The notes below the pieces were generated by a model that made no database searches, was not told the DNA's origin, and was given only the letters and a program-made list of their open reading frames with translations. Below are positions 5,721 to 7,498 of a stretch of 7,498 bases of DNA, piece after piece. A program made the position numbers and the translations under genes. The first letter of the stretch is position 1; each line of letters opens with the position of its first letter. The stretch is taken from positions 1-7,498 of the forward strand of contig CABTZE010000099.1 of assembly GCA_902489215.1 (NCBI GenBank). The letters run 5' to 3'. This DNA comes from an uncultured Brevibacterium sp. (GTDB lineage Bacteria > Actinomycetota > Actinomycetes > Actinomycetales > Brevibacteriaceae).

Positions 5721-5740
5721 TTAACTACATAAATGTAAGT
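5721..5740. other. AT-rich stretch, candidate DNA unwinding element
   Basis: 16 of 20 bases are A or T, in clear contrast to the GC-rich surroundings. It lies about 30 bp beyond the minus-strand DnaA boxes. It contains TACAT-AA-ATGTA (5726-5737), related to the duplicated palindrome on the other side of dnaA. It could be the site of origin melting, an AT-rich promoter part, or a regulator site. Confidence 0.4.
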
Positions 5741-5746
5741 TCGAAG

Positions 5747-5755
5747 TTCTCCACG
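5747..5755 (+). promoter_or_regulatory. Weak DnaA box TTCTCCACG
   Basis: Seven of nine matches to TTGTCCACA, on the plus strand just past the AT-rich stretch. With the minus-strand boxes it brackets that stretch. Confidence 0.35.
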
Positions 5756-5777
5756 GGCGGCTGTGCACCGTCCCTGT

Positions 5778-5799
5778 GATCCGCGACAACACGCGGATC
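5778..5799. repeat. Perfect 8-bp inverted repeat between oriC and the rpmH promoter
   Basis: GATCCGCG (5778-5785), a 6-nt loop ACAACA, and CGCGGATC (5792-5799). The stem is perfect and GC-rich. No T-run follows on either strand, so it is not a classical terminator in either direction. It lies 29 bp upstream of the rpmH -35 element, a position suited to a regulator site or an insulating structure between the origin and rpmH. Confidence 0.6.
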
Positions 5800-5828
5800 G
5801 TGAGGCTCGGACCAATGCCCCACTCGTT

Positions 5829-5858
5829 TTGACCCAGCCGGGCAGAAGAGGCTAAGCT
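5829..5858 (+). promoter_or_regulatory. rpmH promoter (TTGACC-N18-TAAGCT)
   Basis: -35 TTGACC (5829-5834) and -10 TAAGCT (5853-5858) with an 18-nt spacer. The -35 matches five of six bases of TTGACA and the -10 fits TANNNT. The predicted start is near 5865. It would drive rpmH-rnpA and probably yidD-yidC, as the first gap downstream is only 23 nt. This is the best promoter match in the window. Confidence 0.65.
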
Positions 5859-5864
5859 TGAGCG

Positions 5865-6010
5865 TCCTGTGTTTGTGGGCCCGTTTGAGTTGTGTGAACT
5901 TCCCCTTGGCCTGAAGGCGCAGGAAGCAAGACAGCCCCTGAAGCTTTCAAAGGGAGATCTGCGCCAAACGCCTGATCTTCGGGCACAGACTGACCTAGAC
6001 GGAGAAACAA
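5865..6010 (+). other. Long rpmH 5' leader with nested stems
   Basis: If transcription starts near 5865, rpmH has a leader of about 145 nt. I see no gene in it. GGCGCAG (5916-5922) pairs exactly with CTGCGCC (5959-5965), and the enclosed 36 nt contain a possible inner stem, CCCT (5936-5939) with AGGG (5951-5954). A leader of this size with long-range pairing could control the level of L34 and RnpA, but I do not recognise a named RNA family. The extent depends on the promoter call. Confidence 0.35.
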
Positions 6011-6148
6011 GTGAGCAAGCGTACTTTCCAGCCCAACAACCGCAAGCGCGCCAAGACCCACGGCTTCCGCGCTCGTATGCGCACGCGTGCAGGCCGTTCC
6101 GTCCTCGCCGCTCGTCGCCGCAAGGGCCGCGCAAACCTTTCAGCCTGA
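6011..6148 (+). CDS. rpmH: 50S ribosomal protein L34
   Basis: A 45-residue, very basic protein of the large ribosomal subunit, starting GTG at 6011: MSKRTFQPNNRKRAKTHGFR at the N-terminus, then 'RMRTRAGRSVLAARRRKGR' (22-40), the conserved L34 core, ending ANLSA before the TGA at 6146-6148. Length is normal for the family (44-47). GGAGA at 6001-6005 is the ribosome-binding site, with a 5-nt gap. Immediately followed by rnpA after one base. The rpmH-rnpA order next to dnaA is nearly universal. Identity is certain. Confidence 0.98.
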   Translation: MSKRTFQPNNRKRAKTHGFRARMRTRAGRSVLAARRRKGRANLSA

Positions 6149-6149
6149 C

Positions 6150-6488
6150 GTGCTTCCGGCACGGAACCGCATCCGGCGCCCCGAAGACTTCAAGCGGATC
6201 TTCCGCTCGGGAAGAAAAGCGGGCAGCCAGACGCTGGTCGTCCATGCCGACCTCGATACTGCCCACGCTCCGCGCGTGGGCTTTATCGTCTCCAAAGCCG
6301 TAGGCAATGCCGTCACCCGCAACCTCGTCAAAAGGCGACTGCGCGCCATCAGCGCCGAACTCATCGATCAGCTGAAAGGCGATTACGTCATCCGCGCCCA
6401 CCCGAAGGCGGCGCACTCCGACTACGCAGACCTCAAAGACAGCGTCCAGACGGCACTGCAGCGCATCCATGCTGACGAAAGACTCTGA
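6150..6488 (+). CDS. rnpA: Ribonuclease P protein component
   Basis: A 112-residue basic protein that binds the RNase P RNA and helps it cleave 5' leaders from pre-tRNAs. I take the GTG at 6150 as start: the protein then begins MLPARNRIRRPEDFKRIFRSG, the normal N-terminus of the family, and the gene follows the rpmH stop by one base, so coupling replaces a good ribosome-binding site. A GTG at 6087 inside rpmH is in frame and would add 21 residues. The signature 'AVGNAVTRNLVKRRLR' (50-65) is the RNR box, but the third position of R-N-R is Leu59, where Arg is usual. It ends 'RIHADERL' and overlaps yidD by 20 nt in another frame. Identity is certain; the start is likely. Confidence 0.95.
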   Translation: MLPARNRIRRPEDFKRIFRSGRKAGSQTLVVHADLDTAHAPRVGFIVSKAVGNAVTRNLVKRRLRAISAELIDQLKGDYVIRAHPKAAHSDYADLKDSVQTALQRIHADERL

Positions 6489-6843
6489 GAACACCCCGTC
6501 GTCCCTGCCCCCCGTGCCACACGACGGCAGCCGAATCCTGCACGGAATCCGGCTGGCACCTCGTATGCCTTTCGTATGGCTCATGCGGATGTACAGAAAG
6601 CTGATCTCACCGCTCTACGGCGACAGGTGCAAGTACTACCCGTCCTGCTCGAAATACGCGCTCGACGCCTTTGAAGTCCAGGGTGCAGTCCGCGGCAGCA
6701 TCGCCACCGTTTGGCGCCTGCTGCGATGCAACCCCTTTTCACCCGGCGGCCTCGACTATGTGCCCGGGTCCTTTATGGAGAAGCAATCCCGCACTATGAA
6801 GGCCCGATCCGCGAAGGGTGGCACAATAGACACGGCCGACTGA
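6469..6843 (+). CDS. yidD: Membrane protein insertion efficiency factor YidD
   Basis: A 124-residue small, inner-face membrane-associated protein that assists YidC-dependent insertion of membrane proteins. The family core starts near residue 33: 'MPFVWLMRMYRKLISPLYG' (33-51), then 'CKYYPSCSKYALDAF' (54-68) and 'RLLRCNPFSPGGLDYVP' (83-99), with the conserved cysteines 54, 60 and 87. From the ATG at 6469 the protein carries a 32-residue Ser/Pro-rich N-terminal extension that many homologues lack; an in-frame ATG at 6565 would give a 92-residue protein of common family size, but has no visible ribosome-binding site. The upstream ATG overlaps rnpA by 20 nt, consistent with coupled translation. 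The C-terminal tail (residues 105-124) is polar and basic. Family is certain; the start is open. Confidence 0.93.
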   Translation: MLTKDSENTPSSLPPVPHDGSRILHGIRLAPRMPFVWLMRMYRKLISPLYGDRCKYYPSCSKYALDAFEVQGAVRGSIATVWRLLRCNPFSPGGLDYVPGSFMEKQSRTMKARSAKGGTIDTAD

Positions 6844-6866
6844 CCGCCAAGGAGAACGAAAACTTC

Positions 6867-7498
6867 ATGGACACAATCCTGAAGCCCATTCAGTGGGTTA
6901 TCGCGTGGATCCTCCGTCTGTTCCACGAGATCTTCACTGCCATCGGCATGCCCGCTGAAAACGGGTGGACGTGGGCAGTTGCGATCATCGCAATGACGAT
7001 CCTCATTCGCGCGATCCTCATTCCTCTGTTCGTCTACCAGATCAAGGCGCAGAGGAAAATGCAGCTGCTCCAGCCGGACATGCAGCGGCTGCGTGAAAAG
7101 TACAAGGGCAAGCGCGACCAGTACTCGCGTCAGCAGATGGCCGAAGAACAGCAGGCCCTGTTCAAGAAGCACGGCACCAACCCGCTGGCCTCCTGCCTAC
7201 CGATGCTGGTTCAGATTCCAGTTTTCTTCTCGCTGTTCCGCGTCATCCGAAACGTCCCGGACATTGCTGCCGGAAAGATGGGCGCCATTGGCGGCATGAC
7301 GCAGCAGCTCGCGCAGCAGATGGACAATGCCACCATCTTCGGCATCTACTTGCGCGACACCTTCATGAGCGACGGCATGGGAGTCAAGGTCCTCACCGCC
7401 GTCATGATCATCATTATGGCTGCCACGCAGTTCATTACGCAGAAGCAGATGATGTCGAAGAACATGTCTGCTGACGCCATGAACAACCCGTTCATGCA
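6867..7498 (+). CDS. yidC: Membrane protein insertase YidC/Oxa1, N-terminal part (runs off the window)
   Basis: The first 210 residues of the insertase that places proteins into the cytoplasmic membrane, alone or with SecYEG. It has the short actinobacterial form without the large periplasmic domain of E. coli YidC. Segments: a hydrophobic N-terminal helix (8-27), the first conserved membrane helix 'WTWAVAIIAMTILIRAILIP' (34-53) with Arg48, the groove arginine, then the charged cytoplasmic hairpin (about 60-105) with 'KYKGKRDQYSRQQMAEEQQ', then 'KHGTNPLASCLPMLVQIPVF' (101-120), and another hydrophobic helix at about 173-190. The ATG at 6867 is preceded by AGGAG with a rather long 12-nt gap. 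It lies 23 nt after yidD, its functional partner, probably in the same transcript. The C-terminal part is outside the window. Confidence 0.97.
   Translation, partial: MDTILKPIQWVIAWILRLFHEIFTAIGMPAENGWTWAVAIIAMTILIRAILIPLFVYQIKAQRKMQLLQPDMQRLREKYKGKRDQYSRQQMAEEQQALFKKHGTNPLASCLPMLVQIPVFFSLFRVIRNVPDIAAGKMGAIGGMTQQLAQQMDNATIFGIYLRDTFMSDGMGVKVLTAVMIIIMAATQFITQKQMMSKNMSADAMNNPFM

Larger units (their letters stand above)
5538..5760. other. oriC: Putative oriC core upstream of dnaA
   Basis: The strongest DnaA-box cluster in the window. Boxes: 5553-5561 (+, TTATCCACA, perfect), 5595-5603 (+, TTTTCCACA), 5607-5615 (-, TGCTCCACA), 5647-5655 (-, TTGTCCACG), 5659-5667 (-, TTATCCACA, perfect), 5684-5692 (-, GGGTCCACA) and 5747-5755 (+, TTCTCCACG). 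Two perfect boxes and five near matches in about 200 bp far exceed chance. An AT-rich stretch at 5721-5740 (16 of 20 bases A/T) next to the cluster is a candidate unwinding element. Transcription diverges from here (dnaA left, rpmH right), as expected of a bidirectional origin. The same boxes overlap the dnaA promoter region, so initiator binding and dnaA autoregulation probably share this DNA. In well-studied actinobacteria oriC is on the other side of dnaA, so whether this is the whole origin, one half, or mainly the dnaA control region is not settled by the sequence. Confidence 0.65.

Noticed and set aside
5721..6584. A 287-codon open frame on the minus strand opposite rpmH-rnpA
   Set aside because: It covers the origin edge, the rpmH promoter and two certain genes on the other strand, and its translation is rich in Arg/Cys/Gly with no domain I recognise.
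1..7498. A hidden novel defence, mobile or biosynthetic system
   Set aside because: Every substantial stretch is accounted for by conserved origin-region genes. I saw no transposase, integrase, tRNA, rRNA, CRISPR array, toxin-antitoxin pair or unexplained protein.

Overview
This window is the chromosomal replication-origin neighbourhood of a high-GC Gram-positive bacterium (Actinomycetota). The evidence is the gene order gyrB–dciA–recF–dnaN–dnaA | rpmH–rnpA–yidD–yidC, the actinobacterial character of the proteins (for example the RecF 'SHGESWS' signature and the YidC/YidD motifs), frequent GTG starts, and DnaA boxes of both the TTGTCCACA and TTATCCACA types. No gnd gene lies between dnaN and recF, unlike Streptomyces. 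I would guess an Actinomycetaceae-like lineage, but the sequence alone does not fix the genus.

Layout. Bases 1-366 hold the first 122 codons of gyrB (minus strand). Bases 367-611 are a gap with a possible gyrB promoter and two inverted repeats. Bases 612-3481 hold dciA, recF and dnaN, packed tightly and all on the minus strand; they form the run dnaN→recF→dciA, with a 9-nt gap and then a 1-nt TGATG overlap. Bases 3482-3998 are a 517-nt intergenic region with a good dnaN promoter candidate, five DnaA-box-like sites and several unusually long short repeats. Bases 3999-5537 are dnaA (minus). Bases 5538-6010 separate the divergent dnaA and rpmH genes. This stretch holds the strongest DnaA-box cluster (two perfect TTATCCACA boxes and five near matches), an AT-rich stretch, a perfect 8-bp inverted repeat, and a good rpmH promoter followed by a leader of about 145 nt. 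Bases 6011-7498 hold rpmH, rnpA, yidD and the first 210 codons of yidC, all on the plus strand.

How the genes work together. Both arms read away from the dnaA-rpmH interval, so each is co-directional with a fork leaving that interval. The left arm carries the initiator DnaA, the probable helicase-loading protein DciA, the sliding clamp DnaN, the gap-repair ATPase RecF and gyrase. The right arm carries ribosomal protein L34, the protein part of RNase P, and the membrane-protein insertion pair YidD/YidC.

Nothing here is an undescribed multi-gene system; the genes are conserved housekeeping genes. The less ordinary material is non-coding. DnaA boxes lie on both sides of dnaA, which suggests a possible bipartite origin. 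A short palindrome family TACAT-NN-ATGT recurs only in the two dnaA-flanking intergenic regions, as far as I could see by reading. There are also small deviations in RecF (Walker A) and RnpA (RNR box).
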